DNA of 64,000 nt from positions 1 to 64,000 of the forward strand of contig CANLNQ010000021.1 of assembly GCA_947492525.1 (NCBI GenBank), read 5' to 3'. The notes beneath the pieces were generated by a model that did no database searches, was not told the DNA's origin, and saw nothing but the letters and a program-made list of their open reading frames with translations. The translations under genes were made by a program, and so were the position numbers. This document shows positions 9,346 through 20,474 of this stretch, piece after piece (the first letter of the stretch is position 1; each line of letters starts with the position of its first letter). This DNA is from an uncultured Granulosicoccus sp. GTDB lineage: Bacteria > Pseudomonadota > Gammaproteobacteria > Granulosicoccales > Granulosicoccaceae.

Positions 9346-10422
9346 ATGCAAACCGTCAATATCGATCTCGGACATCGAAGCTACCCGATTCACATCGGCA
9401 GTGGCTTGCTGGATCAGCGTGGACTGCTTGCCCAGAGTGTGGGCAATCGCGCGATGATCGTCACCAATGAGACCATCGCTCCGCTGTACCTGGACAAGAC
9501 CCTGGCCAGTCTGGGCAATACCCCTGCCTCCAGCGTCATCCTGCCCGACGGTGAATCGTTCAAGAACCTGGACGTGCTAAACCGTGTCTTCACCGCGCTG
9601 CTCGAGGAAAACTTCGATCGTGATTGCACACTGATTGCACTGGGTGGCGGCGTGATCGGCGACATGACAGGCTTTGCCGCGGCCAGCTATCAACGGGGTG
9701 TCGACTTCATTCAGGTACCTACCACGCTGCTGGCGCAGGTTGACTCCTCCGTGGGCGGCAAGACCGGGGTCAACCACGCGCTGGGCAAGAACATGATTGG
9801 TGCCTTCCATCAGCCCGTGGCCGTCATCGCCGACATGGACACGCTCGCCACACTCGAAGAGCGCGAACTGCGGGCCGGACTGGCCGAAGTCATCAAATAC
9901 GGATTCATCATAGACAGCGATTTCTTCAGCTGGCTGGAAGACAACATGGATGCCTTGCTGGCCCGCGACACGAACGCCACTGGCGAGGCCGTGCGCCGCT
10001 CCTGCGAGATCAAGGCGCGGGTGGTCGAGGCTGATGAACGCGAACACGGGCTGCGGGCTCTGTTGAATCTGGGCCATACCTTCGGCCACGCCATCGAGGC
10101 TGCCATGGGCTACGGGCGCTGGCTGCACGGCGAGGCGGTCAGTGCCGGCATCGCCATGGCTCTGGACACCTCGGTTCGTCTGCAACTGATTAATGAGGCC
10201 ACCCGCGAACGTGGCCTGACATTGCTGCAACGCGCTGGCCTGCCAACCGCACCACCGTCGCAAATGACTCCCGAGACCTTTCTGCGTTACATGGCAAGGG
10301 ACAAGAAGGCCAGTGCAGGCAATATCCGGCTGATTCTGCTCGACAGCATCGGCAAGTCGCATGTGAGCGCTGACTACGACCCGAAGGCGCTGCATGCCAC
10401 GCTGGCCCATTTTGTCGGGTGA
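9346..10422 (+). CDS. aroB: 3-dehydroquinate synthase
   Basis: Converts DAHP to 3-dehydroquinate, the second step of the shikimate pathway, with NAD and a divalent metal. The 358-residue product (start ATG 9346, [18 protein letters not shown]) contains the NAD-binding region [17 protein letters not shown], the [21 protein letters not shown] block and the metal-ligand region [16 protein letters not shown] with [10 protein letters not shown]. An in-frame ATG at 9295 would add 17 residues not seen in the family. Confidence 0.96.
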   Translation: MQTVNIDLGHRSYPIHIGSGLLDQRGLLAQSVGNRAMIVTNETIAPLYLDKTLASLGNTPASSVILPDGESFKNLDVLNRVFTALLEENFDRDCTLIALGGGVIGDMTGFAAASYQRGVDFIQVPTTLLAQVDSSVGGKTGVNHALGKNMIGAFHQPVAVIADMDTLATLEERELRAGLAEVIKYGFIIDSDFFSWLEDNMDALLARDTNATGEAVRRSCEIKARVVEADEREHGLRALLNLGHTFGHAIEAAMGYGRWLHGEAVSAGIAMALDTSVRLQLINEATRERGLTLLQRAGLPTAPPSQMTPETFLRYMARDKKASAGNIRLILLDSIGKSHVSADYDPKALHATLAHFVG

Positions 10423-10578
10423 CGGACCCGGGAAGCCGGTAAAACCCGCTCGAACATTGCCCATCGGCTTGACAGGGCACAATGAGATGTCATTTTACGG
10501 TCATTTACCCCATGACATCCTGCGACCTGCCTCACGGTTATAGTAAGATCACGGCATCCACAGTTCTAGTAGTCAAGC

Positions 10579-12576
10579 ATGCCGTCACACGACGCATTGG
10601 ACATTGATCAGTCAGCCGTGCTGTCTGATGTCACCCTATCCGCACTGCAGCTGATTCAGCAGCCGTTCGGCCCGGCTGCACCCGACACAGAGACTTTCGC
10701 TGACGACACCAGTGTCGAACAGCTGGGCGATGTCAAGCAGGCACTGGTCAGTGGTGATGATCTGTTGCTGATCCTCGGTGAGAGCGGAGCAGGCAAGAGT
10801 GTGCTGCTGCATCAGCTGGGCATCAACAGCGGCCAGAGCATCCAGTGCTTTGCCGTCAAGGGAAGCCCGCGCTTCAGCACGCTCAACCTGTTTGCCGGCA
10901 TGCTCGAAGCCTTCAAGCAGAAGCCACCAGAGAGCCTCAAGGAGATTCTGGACGATCTGGTGCCCTGCCTGCAGACCATGGTTGCGCGAAACACCCTGAG
11001 CGCCATCGTGCTCGATGATGCCGATCAGATCAGCGAGACCGAACTGACGCAACTGCTCAGCAGCATGCTGTATGTCAACAGTCAGGACGAGACCCTGATG
11101 CGAGTGGCTCTGGCAGCACCGCCGGAATTCGAGGACCGCATCCCCGATCTGCTGCCGGAAGGCGCCGATCTGCCCTATTCCAGCCTCACCATCGAAGGCA
11201 TGGTGGGTGACAGGGCCGTGGACTACCTGGCCTTTCGCCTGCAGCAGGCCGGCTACAACGGCGAACTGCCCTTTTCGGACCAGGATCTGGACGAAATCAT
11301 CGGGCAATCCGGCGGTCTGCCGGGAACCATGCACGCGGTCGCTGCGGATGTCCTGAACCAGATCTACGACCCGAACATGCCACCGCCGCTGGAGGAATTT
11401 CACAGCGCCAGCAAGCCACCCCTGCTGCAATCGCGCAATGCAAAGTTTGCACTGGGCGCGCTGGCTGTCGTGCTGATTCTCGGTGGACTGCTGATGTTCA
11501 CACCGGATGCGACCGATGAACAGGATCGCTACGCCGACAACAGCGCAGGCACAGAGACACTGACCACGCAGGACCTGAGCAATTCGCAGAGCAGCAACTC
11601 GGCGGCACTGAGCGATGATGCGCCAGAAGCTGACCCGGCTCCTGCAGACAGTGGCGATGAGGCGGACGAACCGAGCCTTCGCCTGGTCGAAGAGAAGAAG
11701 GTTGTGCCCTTTACCACGGAGGCCATCGAATCCCTGGTGCCGGATTTCAGCCGTCCAGCGAACACCGACTCGGCAACTGACACTACCGCTGATGGCGAAG
11801 ACAGCCCCACTGAAACAAGGCAGATCGAAGTGCAAGCCCCGTCATCCGTAGTCGATGCCGCCAGAGAATCGCTGAGCAACGCCGCCAGCGATGTCGCCTC
11901 GTCGGTCTCAGACGCTACAGACGCCGCCAGCGATGCCGCCTCGTCGGTCTCAGACGCTACAGAGGAAGTGACGCAGAGCTTGTCCGGAAGCGACTCGCTT
12001 GCCGTTGATGAGCCGCTTGCCGATGCCGAAGTTGGCAGTCTCAGCGATAGCGATTTGCTACCGGACACAGCCCCGGCTCCACAGGCCGACGACACCGGAA
12101 TCACCACGGAAAACACGACAGCGCCTGCGCCGAACGAGACTGCAGGCAGCAATTCGGGCACGGCTCAGTCCGGCAGCGCGGTCAATGCGCCTGGCACAGA
12201 GACCGTGGTCGCCGGAACATTGGCCGCAGGGGTTGACGAGGTACCGGAAGTGGATCCGGAGCTTGCCGATATCCTCGAATCCCCCACCTGGATTCTGGTG
12301 CAGGACTCAAGCATGATCACGGTGCAGATGAGCGCCTCCCGGGACCGTCCGTCCATCGAGAGCTTCCTCAAGCGCAATCGCGATGTGCTGCCGGCGCCCA
12401 ATTCCATCTATACCTTTCAGCGCCGGGGCGAGACCTGGTATGCCCTGCTGCACGGACTCTATTCCACGTTCGAAGAAGCACAGAGCGCCGTGGAGCAGAT
12501 GCCCGATTCAGCCGTCACCGATCAGCCGTGGATTCGCAATGTCGGTCGAGTGCAGGACGTGCTCAAGGCCCAGTAG
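10579..12576 (+). CDS. DamX-like AAA ATPase with C-terminal SPOR domain
   Basis: The 665-residue product starts with an ExeA-type AAA ATPase domain (Walker A GESGAGKSVLL at about residue 68; Walker B AIVLDDADQI at about 140), continues to one membrane segment at about residues 290-312 (KFALGALAVVLILGGLLMF), then a long acidic, low-complexity Ala/Ser/Asp-rich periplasmic linker, and ends with a SPOR domain (about residues 570-660, ILVQDSSMITVQMSAS...GETWYALLHGLYSTFEEAQ). SPOR domains bind denuded glycan strands at the division septum. Position after aroKB matches damX in enterobacteria and PA5037 in Pseudomonas. The linker contains a 42-bp tandem duplication. Confidence 0.9.
   Translation: MPSHDALDIDQSAVLSDVTLSALQLIQQPFGPAAPDTETFADDTSVEQLGDVKQALVSGDDLLLILGESGAGKSVLLHQLGINSGQSIQCFAVKGSPRFSTLNLFAGMLEAFKQKPPESLKEILDDLVPCLQTMVARNTLSAIVLDDADQISETELTQLLSSMLYVNSQDETLMRVALAAPPEFEDRIPDLLPEGADLPYSSLTIEGMVGDRAVDYLAFRLQQAGYNGELPFSDQDLDEIIGQSGGLPGTMHAVAADVLNQIYDPNMPPPLEEFHSASKPPLLQSRNAKFALGALAVVLILGGLLMFTPDATDEQDRYADNSAGTETLTTQDLSNSQSSNSAALSDDAPEADPAPADSGDEADEPSLRLVEEKKVVPFTTEAIESLVPDFSRPANTDSATDTTADGEDSPTETRQIEVQAPSSVVDAARESLSNAASDVASSVSDATDAASDAASSVSDATEEVTQSLSGSDSLAVDEPLADAEVGSLSDSDLLPDTAPAPQADDTGITTENTTAPAPNETAGSNSGTAQSGSAVNAPGTETVVAGTLAAGVDEVPEVDPELADILESPTWILVQDSSMITVQMSASRDRPSIESFLKRNRDVLPAPNSIYTFQRRGETWYALLHGLYSTFEEAQSAVEQMPDSAVTDQPWIRNVGRVQDVLKAQ
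11879..11962 (+). repeat. 42-bp tandem duplication inside the damX-like gene
   Basis: Two nearly identical 42-bp copies lie head to tail and encode two 14-residue copies that differ at one position, centred on SSVSDATDAASD. The duplication lengthens the periplasmic linker in frame, so it probably has no effect beyond linker length. Confidence 0.8.
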
Positions 12577-12582
12577 GCACCG

Positions 12583-12601
12583 GCGCACCATCGCGGTGCG
12601 C
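12583..12601 (+). terminator. Hairpin after the damX-like gene
   Basis: A 7-bp perfect stem (GCGCACC / GGTGCGC, 5-base loop) begins 7 bp after the stop codon. Only a short T-rich segment follows (ATTTG), so it would be a weak terminator. Confidence 0.4.
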
Positions 12602-12688
12602 ATTTGATGCATCGACGCCTTGTTTCGGCGCCAGAATCGCGTGCAAAACAACGCAGAACAGATGTTTTCTGCGCTTGCCGGCCTCCGG

Positions 12689-12720
12689 TTGAAATCAAGT
12701 ACCGTATGACTCGGTATAAT
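12689..12720 (+). promoter_or_regulatory. Candidate promoter of gltB
   Basis: A perfect -10 hexamer TATAAT at 12715-12720 lies 69 bp before the gltB ATG. The best upstream hexamer, TTGAAA at 12689-12694, is 20 bp away, longer than the preferred 17 bp, so the -35 assignment is uncertain. Confidence 0.45.
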
Positions 12721-12789
12721 GCACGGCCGCCTGGCGGAAAGTAGTGCTTCCACCTCGCCCCTCGTTCTGGCTTACCCCGGTCGAAAACT

Positions 12790-15700
12790 ATGACGTATCT
12801 GGACAATCTGGCCGAAGACGGCCTGTATCACCCTGACTTCGAGCGCGATAACTGCGGCTTCGGCCTGATTGCGCAGATGGACGGTCGCGCAAGCCATTGG
12901 CTGGTCACCACCGCGATAACCTCGCTGGCACGCATGACCCACCGTGGCGCCATCGGTGCCGACGGCAAGACCGGTGACGGCTGTGGTCTGTTGCTGCGAA
13001 AACCGGAGAAATTCCTGCGCCAGGCCGCCAGGGATGCCGGTATCGAGCTGCGCAGTGAATTCGCCACCGGTATCGTCTTCCTGAGCCGCGATGCCGAGAA
13101 GGCCGAAGCCGCCAAGAAAGCTCTGAGCGATCAGTGCAAGGCGCGCGGGCTGGAAGTCAACGGCTGGCGTGTCGTACCAACCGACCTGTCGGCCTGTGGC
13201 GAAGAAGCCCAGCGCAGCGTGCCGGGCATCGAACAGATTTTCGTGTCCGCTACCGAGGAAATGGATTCGGCCGAATTCAATCGTCATCTGTTTGTCGCGC
13301 GTCGCCGTGCGGAAATCGAGCTGCGCGATACCGACCCCGACTTCTACGTCTGCTCGCTCTCCAGCGATGTCATTCTCTTCAAGGGGCTGGTCATGCCCGA
13401 GTACCTGGCCACCTTCTATGTCGACCTGGAAGACGAGTCGCTGGAATCGTCCATCGCTGTGTTCCACCAGCGTTTCTCCACCAATACATTGCCGCAATGG
13501 CGCCTGGCCCAGCCTTTCCGCTATCTGGCCCACAATGGCGAAATCAACACCATTCAGGGTAACCGCAGCTGGGCCAATGCCCGAGCGTCCAAATTGCGCT
13601 CACCGGTTCTGCCTGAGCTCAACGAGCTGTTGCCACTGGTCAGCCAATCCGGTTCGGACTCCATGTCGCTGGACAACATGCTCGAACTGCTGATGGCGGG
13701 CGGTATCGACGTATTCCGCGCCATGCGCATGCTGATGCCACCTGCATGGCAGAATACCTGGGAGCTGGATTCCGACCTGCGCGCCTTCCTCGAATACAAC
13801 TCCATGCACATGGAGCCCTGGGATGGCCCTGCCGGTGTGGTTCTGACCGATGGCCGCTACGCCAGCTGTGTTCTCGATCGCAACGGTCTGCGCCCTGCCC
13901 GCTATGTGATCAGCAAGGATCGCCATATCACTCTGGCCTCCGAAGTGGGTGTTCACGATTACCTGCCCAGTGAAATCATCAAGAAGGGCCGCTTGAAGCC
14001 CGGTGAGATGCTGGCTGTCGACACCCAGTCCGGGCGTCTGCTGCTGCCACAGGATGTCTGTGATCTGCTCAAGCATCGTCAGCCCTATGCCAAATGGCTG
14101 CAGAAGAATTCGCGTCATCTGCGTTCACGCCTGCGCGACGTATCCCAGGCCACCCCGATCATGAACGACGAGCAGCTGGCTGTTTACGAGAAGATGTTCA
14201 ATGTCAGCTTCGAAGAGCGTGATCAGGTGCTGCGCGTTCTGGCCGAAGGTGCTCAGGAAGCGGTTGGCTCCATGGGCGACGACACACCGTTTCCGGTCAT
14301 GTCCGAGCATGTTCGACCGCTGTATGACAGTTTCCGCCAGCAGTTCGCACAGGTAACCAACCCGCCGATCGACCCGCTGCGAGAGACCATCGTCATGTCT
14401 CTGGAAACCTGCCTGGGCCGTGAGAAGAACCTGTTCCGGGAAACCCATCACCACGCCAATCGGCTGCTGGTGCGCTCACCGGTACTGTCCAGCCAGAAAT
14501 TCGAGACCCTGCTGGTCATGGATGATGAGCCCGGCTACTCGCATCTGCGCATCAGCCTGCAATACGATCCGGAGCAGGAAACGCTGGAAGCGGCCATCCG
14601 CCGCCTCTGCGAGGAAACCATCAAGGCGGTTACCGAGGACCAGAAAGTGGTCATCGTGCTCAGCGACCGAGATCTGACCAGTGGCATGCTGCCGGTTCAT
14701 GCCCTGCTGGCCACGGGCGCCGTGCATCGCGCACTGATCGATGCAGGCTGTCGCTGTGACGCCAATATCGTGGTAGAGACCGGTACTGCCCGGGATTCTC
14801 ATCAGGTGGCTGTTCTGGTCGGTTATGGCGCTACCTGCGTCTTCCCCTACCTGGCCTACGAGTCCATTCAGGGCATGTCACGCCGTGGGGAAGTCTCCGA
14901 CAGCGATGTGCCGCAGCTGGAGCAGAACTACCGCAAGGGCATCAACAAGGGCCTGATGAAGATTCTGTCGAAGATGGGCATTTCCACCATCTCCAGCTAT
15001 CGCGGCGCCAAGCTTTACGAGATCGTGGGTCTGCATTCCTCCGTGGTAAACCTGTGTTTTGCCGGTACCACCAGCCGTATCGAAGGCATGGATTTCAGCG
15101 ATCTGGAGGAAGATGCCAAGGTGCTGGGCAAGGCGGCCTTCAACCCGCAGGTGGGTGTGTCCCAGGGCGGTCTGCTCAAGTACATCCACGGCGGCGAGTA
15201 CCACGCCTACAACCCGGATGTTGTCCAGCAGCTGCAAGCGGCTGTCACCAGTGGCGAGTACGACGATTACACCGTCTATCAGAAGACCGTGGATGAGCGT
15301 CGTCCTGCCATGCTGCGCGACCTGCTCGATCTGAAGCCCAAGGGCCCATCCATTCCTTTGGAAGCCGTGGAATCGGTCGAGTCCATTCTGACGCGCTTCG
15401 ATTCTGCCGGCATGTCACTCGGTGCCCTGTCGCCCGAGGCCCACGAAACCCTGGCCGAGGCCATGAATCGCCTGGGTGGTCGTTCCAACTCGGGCGAAGG
15501 TGGTGAGGACAAGGCACGCTACGGCACCTTGAAGATGTCCAAGATCAAGCAGATTGCCTCCGGCCGCTTTGGTGTCACGCCTCACTATCTGGTCAACGCC
15601 GAAGTGCTGCAGATCAAGATCGCGCAGGGTGCCAAGCCCGGTGAAGGCGGACAGCTGCCCGGTCACAAGGTCAACGAGATGATCGCCAGACTGCGCCACA

Positions 15701-17271
15701 GCAATCCGGGTGTTGCCCTGATTTCCCCTCCGCCGCATCACGACATCTACTCCATCGAGGATCTGGCTCAGCTGATCTTCGACCTCAAGCAGGTCAACCC
15801 CGAGGCCCTGGTCTCGGTCAAGCTGGTGGCCGAAGCCGGGGTGGGTACCATCGCGGCCGGGGTGGCCAAGGCCTATGCCGATCTGATCACCATTTCCGGC
15901 TACGACGGCGGTACCGGTGCCTCGCCACTGACCAGCGTCAAGTACGCCGGCTCTCCGTGGGAACTGGGCATGTCCGAAACCCATCAGGTGCTGCGCGGCA
16001 ACAATCTGCGCGACAAGGTTCGCGTGCAGACCGACGGTGGTCTGAAGACCGGCCTGGATGTGGTCAAGGCGGCCATCATGGGCGCCGAGAGCTTCGGCTT
16101 CGGTACCGGCCCGATGATCGCCATGGGCTGCAAGTTCCTGCGTATCTGTCACCTGAACAACTGCGCCACCGGCGTGGCCACTCAGCACAAGGTACTGCGC
16201 ATGCGCCATTTCAACGGCAACGTGGAAAAGGTCATGAACTACATGCGTTTCGTGGCAGAAGACGTGCGTCGCCATCTGGCCTATCTGGGGGTCCGCAATC
16301 TGTCCGACATCATCGGTCATCCGGAATTTCTGACGCCGGCCGAGGGCCATACTCCCAGACAGCAACGACTCGATCTGACGCCGCTGCTGTCCACGGGTGG
16401 CATACCGGATGATGCTCCACGCTTCTGCCAGGTGGAACGCAATGTGCCGCACGACAAGGGGCTGCTGGCAGAGCAGATGGTCTCCGACTGCAAGACGGCG
16501 ATCCGCAAGCAGTCCGGTGGTGATTTTCACTACCCGATCAAGAACATCAACCGCTCCATCGGTGCCCGCTTGTCAGGCGAGATCGCCAAGGTGCATGGCG
16601 ACACGGGCATGAGTGCCAATCCGATCAATATCCGCTGCACCGGTACAGCCGGTCAGTCCTTCGGCGTGTGGAATGCCGGTGGCCTGAACCTGTACCTGGA
16701 TGGCGATGCCAATGACTACGTGGGCAAGGGCATGGCGGGAGGCAAGATCGTCATCCGGCCACCAGCCGATGCACGCTTCACGGGTCGTGACTCCACCATC
16801 GTGGGCAACACCTGCCTGTACGGCGCCACTGGCGGCAAGATGTACGCAGCAGGCCTTGCCGGTGAGCGATTCGCCGTACGCAACAGTGGCGCGATTGCCG
16901 TGGTTGAAGGCATTGGTGACCATGGCTGCGAGTACATGACCGGCGGCTGTGTCGTCGTCCTGGGAGAGACCGGTGTGAACTTCGGTGCCGGCATGACGGG
17001 TGGACTGGGCTTTGTCTTCGATCGCCACAATGTGTTCGTCGATCGCTACAACCATGAACTGATCGATATCCACCGCCTGCATTCAGAGTCGATGGAACGG
17101 TATCGCAACTACCTGCAGACGCTGATCGAGGATCATGTGGCAGAAACCCACAGCAGCCTGGGTCAACAGATGGTCGACGACTTCTACTCCCTGGCCTCGC
17201 GTTTCTGGATGGTCAAACCCAAGGCGGCTGAGCTCAGCGAGCTGCTGGCCACCCTCGGACACGCCGCCTGA
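12790..17271 (+). CDS. gltB: Glutamate synthase (NADPH) large subunit
   Basis: Makes glutamate from glutamine and 2-oxoglutarate. At 1493 residues it has the full family length. A class II glutamine amidotransferase domain begins at Cys22 (RDNCGFG), the nucleophile exposed after removal of a 21-residue propeptide. The central domain, the FMN-binding synthase domain ([22 protein letters not shown]...), the cluster-binding [12 protein letters not shown] segment (3Fe-4S cysteines) and the C-terminal GXGXG domain follow. The gene for the small subunit, gltD, normally next to gltB in this synteny block, is not adjacent and not in the window. Confidence 0.96.
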   Translation: MTYLDNLAEDGLYHPDFERDNCGFGLIAQMDGRASHWLVTTAITSLARMTHRGAIGADGKTGDGCGLLLRKPEKFLRQAARDAGIELRSEFATGIVFLSRDAEKAEAAKKALSDQCKARGLEVNGWRVVPTDLSACGEEAQRSVPGIEQIFVSATEEMDSAEFNRHLFVARRRAEIELRDTDPDFYVCSLSSDVILFKGLVMPEYLATFYVDLEDESLESSIAVFHQRFSTNTLPQWRLAQPFRYLAHNGEINTIQGNRSWANARASKLRSPVLPELNELLPLVSQSGSDSMSLDNMLELLMAGGIDVFRAMRMLMPPAWQNTWELDSDLRAFLEYNSMHMEPWDGPAGVVLTDGRYASCVLDRNGLRPARYVISKDRHITLASEVGVHDYLPSEIIKKGRLKPGEMLAVDTQSGRLLLPQDVCDLLKHRQPYAKWLQKNSRHLRSRLRDVSQATPIMNDEQLAVYEKMFNVSFEERDQVLRVLAEGAQEAVGSMGDDTPFPVMSEHVRPLYDSFRQQFAQVTNPPIDPLRETIVMSLETCLGREKNLFRETHHHANRLLVRSPVLSSQKFETLLVMDDEPGYSHLRISLQYDPEQETLEAAIRRLCEETIKAVTEDQKVVIVLSDRDLTSGMLPVHALLATGAVHRALIDAGCRCDANIVVETGTARDSHQVAVLVGYGATCVFPYLAYESIQGMSRRGEVSDSDVPQLEQNYRKGINKGLMKILSKMGISTISSYRGAKLYEIVGLHSSVVNLCFAGTTSRIEGMDFSDLEEDAKVLGKAAFNPQVGVSQGGLLKYIHGGEYHAYNPDVVQQLQAAVTSGEYDDYTVYQKTVDERRPAMLRDLLDLKPKGPSIPLEAVESVESILTRFDSAGMSLGALSPEAHETLAEAMNRLGGRSNSGEGGEDKARYGTLKMSKIKQIASGRFGVTPHYLVNAEVLQIKIAQGAKPGEGGQLPGHKVNEMIARLRHSNPGVALISPPPHHDIYSIEDLAQLIFDLKQVNPEALVSVKLVAEAGVGTIAAGVAKAYADLITISGYDGGTGASPLTSVKYAGSPWELGMSETHQVLRGNNLRDKVRVQTDGGLKTGLDVVKAAIMGAESFGFGTGPMIAMGCKFLRICHLNNCATGVATQHKVLRMRHFNGNVEKVMNYMRFVAEDVRRHLAYLGVRNLSDIIGHPEFLTPAEGHTPRQQRLDLTPLLSTGGIPDDAPRFCQVERNVPHDKGLLAEQMVSDCKTAIRKQSGGDFHYPIKNINRSIGARLSGEIAKVHGDTGMSANPINIRCTGTAGQSFGVWNAGGLNLYLDGDANDYVGKGMAGGKIVIRPPADARFTGRDSTIVGNTCLYGATGGKMYAAGLAGERFAVRNSGAIAVVEGIGDHGCEYMTGGCVVVLGETGVNFGAGMTGGLGFVFDRHNVFVDRYNHELIDIHRLHSESMERYRNYLQTLIEDHVAETHSSLGQQMVDDFYSLASRFWMVKPKAAELSELLATLGHAA

Positions 17272-17291
17272 CCCTGTCTGATGAGACAAGC

Positions 17292-17317
17292 GCACCTCGG
17301 GCATTCGTCCGAGGTGC
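17292..17317. terminator. Hairpin between gltB and dnaG
   Basis: A 9-bp perfect stem (GCACCTCGG / CCGAGGTGC) with an 8-base loop starts 20 bp after the gltB stop. No T tract follows on either strand, so it is a structured element or a Rho-assisted end rather than a clear intrinsic terminator. Confidence 0.45.
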
Positions 17318-17383
17318 ATCGGGTTCACACAAGCAGCTGTTTCATCCTCGTCGCAGCTGCCTGGAAAGCGTATAGTTCGGGCA

Positions 17384-19093
17384 ATGGCCGGGCAGATACC
17401 ACAACACTTCATCGACGATCTACTTGCAAAGGTGGATATCGTCGACGTGATCGACAAACGCGTCACGCTGAAGAAAAGCGGCAGCAATTACAGCGCCTGC
17501 TGCCCCTTCCACAACGAAAAGACACCCTCCTTCACCGTCAGTCAGACCAAGCAGTTCTATCACTGCTTCGGCTGCAGTGCCAACGGCAATGCCATCAGCT
17601 TCCTGATGGAATACGAAGGCATGCACTTCGTCGATGCCATCGAATCCCTGGCGGACAGCGTCGGCCTGGAAGTGCCGCGCAATGCGCAGGCCAAACAGAT
17701 ACGCGATGACAGCAAACCGCTGTACACGCTGATGGAATCGATTGCCGCCTGGTACCAGTCGGAGCTGCGCAAATCACCGGAGGCCATTGACTACCTCAAG
17801 ACGCGCGGGCTGAGCGGCGAGACCGCCAAGCGCTTCAGTATCGGTTATGTGCCAGACGGCTGGGACGGCTTGCAGACCCATTTTCCCGGGCAAGAGGCGG
17901 CTCTGCTCAAGACCGGCATGCTGATTCAGGGCGACGGCGGCAAGCGACCCTATCAACGCTTCCGCAAACGCATCATGTTTCCCATTCGCGACCGACGTGG
18001 ACGCGTGATCGGTTTTGGCGGGCGGGTGCTCGACAATCAGGAACCGAAATACCTCAACTCGCCGGAGACGCCGCTGTTTCACAAGGGCAGCGAGCTCTAT
18101 GGCCTGTACGAAGCACGCAAGGCTGCCCAGGATGCGGCGGCCGCCATTGTGGTGGAAGGCTATATGGATGTCGTGGCGCTGGCACAACATGGCATCGACA
18201 ATGCCGTGGCGACCCTCGGTACGGCGGCCAATCAACAGCATTCCGAGGCACTGTTTCGCGTCGTCCCCAATATCATCTTCTGCTTCGATGGCGATCGCGC
18301 CGGTCGCGCCGCAGCCTGGCGTGCGCTCACCGCGACCCTGCCCTGCCTGCAGGATGGTCACGACGCACACTTCCTGTTCCTGCCCGATGGGGAAGATCCG
18401 GATTCTGTCGTGAAGGCCGGTGGTGCCGCGGGCTTTCGGGACCTGATGAGCACACGCATTCCCATTATCGACTATCTCTACCAGCACTTGGCCAGCGAGC
18501 TGGACATGACCAGTATCGGCGGCAAGGCAACGCTGGCGGAAAAGGCCAAACCGCTACTGGCAACAATACCGAAGGGCGTGTACAAGCAGCTGGCACTGCA
18601 ACGGCTCGAAGCCCTGATCGGCCTGTCACTGGGCAGCAAATCGACGCCTCAGACGCCTGCTCCCCGGCAAGCGGCCAGGCCCTCTCGTGCACCCAGCGGC
18701 AAGGACAGCGGCCTGACGCCGATGAGCCGAGCGGTCTTGCTGTGCCTGCAATTTCCGCAGGTAGTCAGTACCGTTGCCCCCGATGACTTCGATATCAATC
18801 CGCAAATGCCCGGCGCCGAGGTGCTCCTCAAGCTGATCGGTTATTGCGACAGCGATCCGCGGATGACCACCGCCCGGCTGCTGGAGCGCTTTCGTGACGG
18901 CAGAAATCACGACTATCTGATCAAACTGGCCACCAAACCCTATTACCCGGATGGCAGCGATATCGACAGCGATGGAGCCGTCAAGGAGTTTGCGCATTGC
19001 ATCAGCCGTCTGCGTGAACGCAGTCGCCAGACCCTGGCGGACAAGGTCGAGCTCTCGGCACGCAAAGGCCTTCTGGGACTCCCACGCCGCTGA
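17384..19093 (+). CDS. dnaG: DNA primase
   Basis: Synthesises RNA primers at the replication fork. The 569-residue product has the CHC2 zinc ribbon (Cys40, His43, Cys61, Cys64), the primase core beginning near YLKTRGLSGETAKRF, and the TOPRIM motifs VVEGYMDVVAL and FDGDRAGR, followed by a C-terminal helicase-binding region. The usual gammaproteobacterial neighbours rpsU and rpoD are absent: gltB lies upstream and rsmE overlaps downstream (TGATG). Confidence 0.96.
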   Translation: MAGQIPQHFIDDLLAKVDIVDVIDKRVTLKKSGSNYSACCPFHNEKTPSFTVSQTKQFYHCFGCSANGNAISFLMEYEGMHFVDAIESLADSVGLEVPRNAQAKQIRDDSKPLYTLMESIAAWYQSELRKSPEAIDYLKTRGLSGETAKRFSIGYVPDGWDGLQTHFPGQEAALLKTGMLIQGDGGKRPYQRFRKRIMFPIRDRRGRVIGFGGRVLDNQEPKYLNSPETPLFHKGSELYGLYEARKAAQDAAAAIVVEGYMDVVALAQHGIDNAVATLGTAANQQHSEALFRVVPNIIFCFDGDRAGRAAAWRALTATLPCLQDGHDAHFLFLPDGEDPDSVVKAGGAAGFRDLMSTRIPIIDYLYQHLASELDMTSIGGKATLAEKAKPLLATIPKGVYKQLALQRLEALIGLSLGSKSTPQTPAPRQAARPSRAPSGKDSGLTPMSRAVLLCLQFPQVVSTVAPDDFDINPQMPGAEVLLKLIGYCDSDPRMTTARLLERFRDGRNHDYLIKLATKPYYPDGSDIDSDGAVKEFAHCISRLRERSRQTLADKVELSARKGLLGLPRR

Positions 19094-19938
19094 TGAAAAA
19101 ACATACCCGTACCGCACGCACCGCCCGCTTTCATCATCAGGGCGATCTGCAGGCAAACACCCAGTTGACCTTGTCCAAGGCCGCCAGTCACCATCTGGTG
19201 ACCGTGTTGCGGACGCGCCAGGGTGACATCATCGAGCTGTTCAACGGCGATGGCTGCAACTATCGGGCAACCGTTGTCGATACGGGTCAGCGTTCACCGG
19301 GAAAATGCGCCGTCTTGCAGCTACAGGAAGCCAGCCAGGCTCCTACCGAGTCCCCGGTGCACATCACCTTGCTGCAGGGAATTTCGCGTGGGGATCGCAT
19401 GGATACCAGTATCCGCCAGTCGGTGGAACTCGGTGTCAGCCATGTACAGCCGCTGTATACCCGCCAGTCCGCCAAGGCTCTGGATGAGAAACGCACCGAG
19501 AAGAAGCTCGAGCACTGGCAGGCCATTCTGGTCAGCGCCTGCGAGCAGAGCGGCAGAGCGCAACTGGCGACACTGGCGCCACCCGTCACGCTGGAACACT
19601 GGTTGAAGGATCTGGCGGCTGCCGACGATGAAAAGCTGCCCGAAAAGACCTTCGTTCTGGATCCGACAGCCAGAGAATCATTGGTGTCATACTTGCAGAA
19701 TATGCTCAGGCCAGTCGGTGAATCCGGCGGTGAATCCAGCGGTGATGTCACGGCCGCATCCGTCCCGAATATCGGTTTGATCATCGGTCCCGAGAGCGGG
19801 CTGGACGCCGATGAGATTCAGATGGCCGTTGATGCCGGGGCCATACCGGTCACCATCGGCCCGCGTATCCTGCGCACGGAAACCGCAGGCCCTGCCTGCA
19901 TGGCCATCGTGCAGGCAGTACTCGGGGATTTGAAGTGA
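19093..19938 (+). CDS. rsmE: 16S rRNA (uracil(1498)-N(3))-methyltransferase RsmE
   Basis: SPOUT-class enzyme that methylates U1498 of 16S rRNA using S-adenosylmethionine. The 281-residue product has the N-terminal PUA-like domain (HHLVTVLRTRQGDIIELFNGDG) and the C-terminal knot motifs GLIIGPESGLDADEI and IGPRILRTETA. The family length is about 240-250; a roughly 20-residue Gly/Glu/Ser-rich insertion near GESGGESSGDV accounts for much of the excess. Its ATG overlaps the dnaG stop. Confidence 0.95.
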   Translation: MKKHTRTARTARFHHQGDLQANTQLTLSKAASHHLVTVLRTRQGDIIELFNGDGCNYRATVVDTGQRSPGKCAVLQLQEASQAPTESPVHITLLQGISRGDRMDTSIRQSVELGVSHVQPLYTRQSAKALDEKRTEKKLEHWQAILVSACEQSGRAQLATLAPPVTLEHWLKDLAAADDEKLPEKTFVLDPTARESLVSYLQNMLRPVGESGGESSGDVTAASVPNIGLIIGPESGLDADEIQMAVDAGAIPVTIGPRILRTETAGPACMAIVQAVLGDLK

Positions 19939-20000
19939 GGTCCCTGATCGACAAGACAATCGGACAAGGGGTCGCGTTGAAGGCCGCCGGGATAAACGCC

Positions 20001-20474
20001 ATGCAAACTCATCTCCGAATCACTGCCTTGCTCATCCTGTTCGGGCTGCTGTCAGCAGGTTGCCAATCCATTCCCACCAGCAAACCACTGCCTCCGGAGG
20101 TCGAGATCGAATCCATCCGAGCGGTGAAGATGAGCCTGACCAGGCAGCAGCTCGCCTTCAAACTCAAGGTAAGCAATCCGAACGACTACGATCTGCCGCT
20201 GCAGTATCTGAATTTCGTGGCATCGCTCGATGGCCGTGAACTGGCCAGCGGCACGAGCAGCGAGCCGGTGAACCTGCCGGCACAGGAGGATGCCAGTATT
20301 GAAATCATGGTCGATACCCGCATAAACAAGCTGCTGGGCCAGTTACTGCTGGCAACCGATAATCATGAAAGAGAGATAGCCTACGATGTCAAGGGCTTCG
20401 TCAAGCTCGCCAACTGGCCAACCCGCATTCCATTCAATGTCGATGGTCTCGTGGATAATCCTGCACTGAAGTGA
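20001..20474 (+). CDS. LEA14-like (WHy domain) lipoprotein
   Basis: A 157-residue product from ATG 20001 with a lipoprotein signal ending in LSAGC and a late-embryogenesis-abundant type 2 (WHy) beta-sandwich: MSLTRQQLAFKLKVSNPNDYDLPLQYLNF is the characteristic strand pattern with the conserved NPN. Such lipoproteins are common in Pseudomonas and relatives; their exact role is unknown. An upstream in-frame GTG at 19935 would put 22 hydrophilic residues before the signal peptide, so I prefer 20001. The stop overlaps the GTG start of the Sir2 gene by 4 bp. Confidence 0.85.
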   Translation: MQTHLRITALLILFGLLSAGCQSIPTSKPLPPEVEIESIRAVKMSLTRQQLAFKLKVSNPNDYDLPLQYLNFVASLDGRELASGTSSEPVNLPAQEDASIEIMVDTRINKLLGQLLLATDNHEREIAYDVKGFVKLANWPTRIPFNVDGLVDNPALK

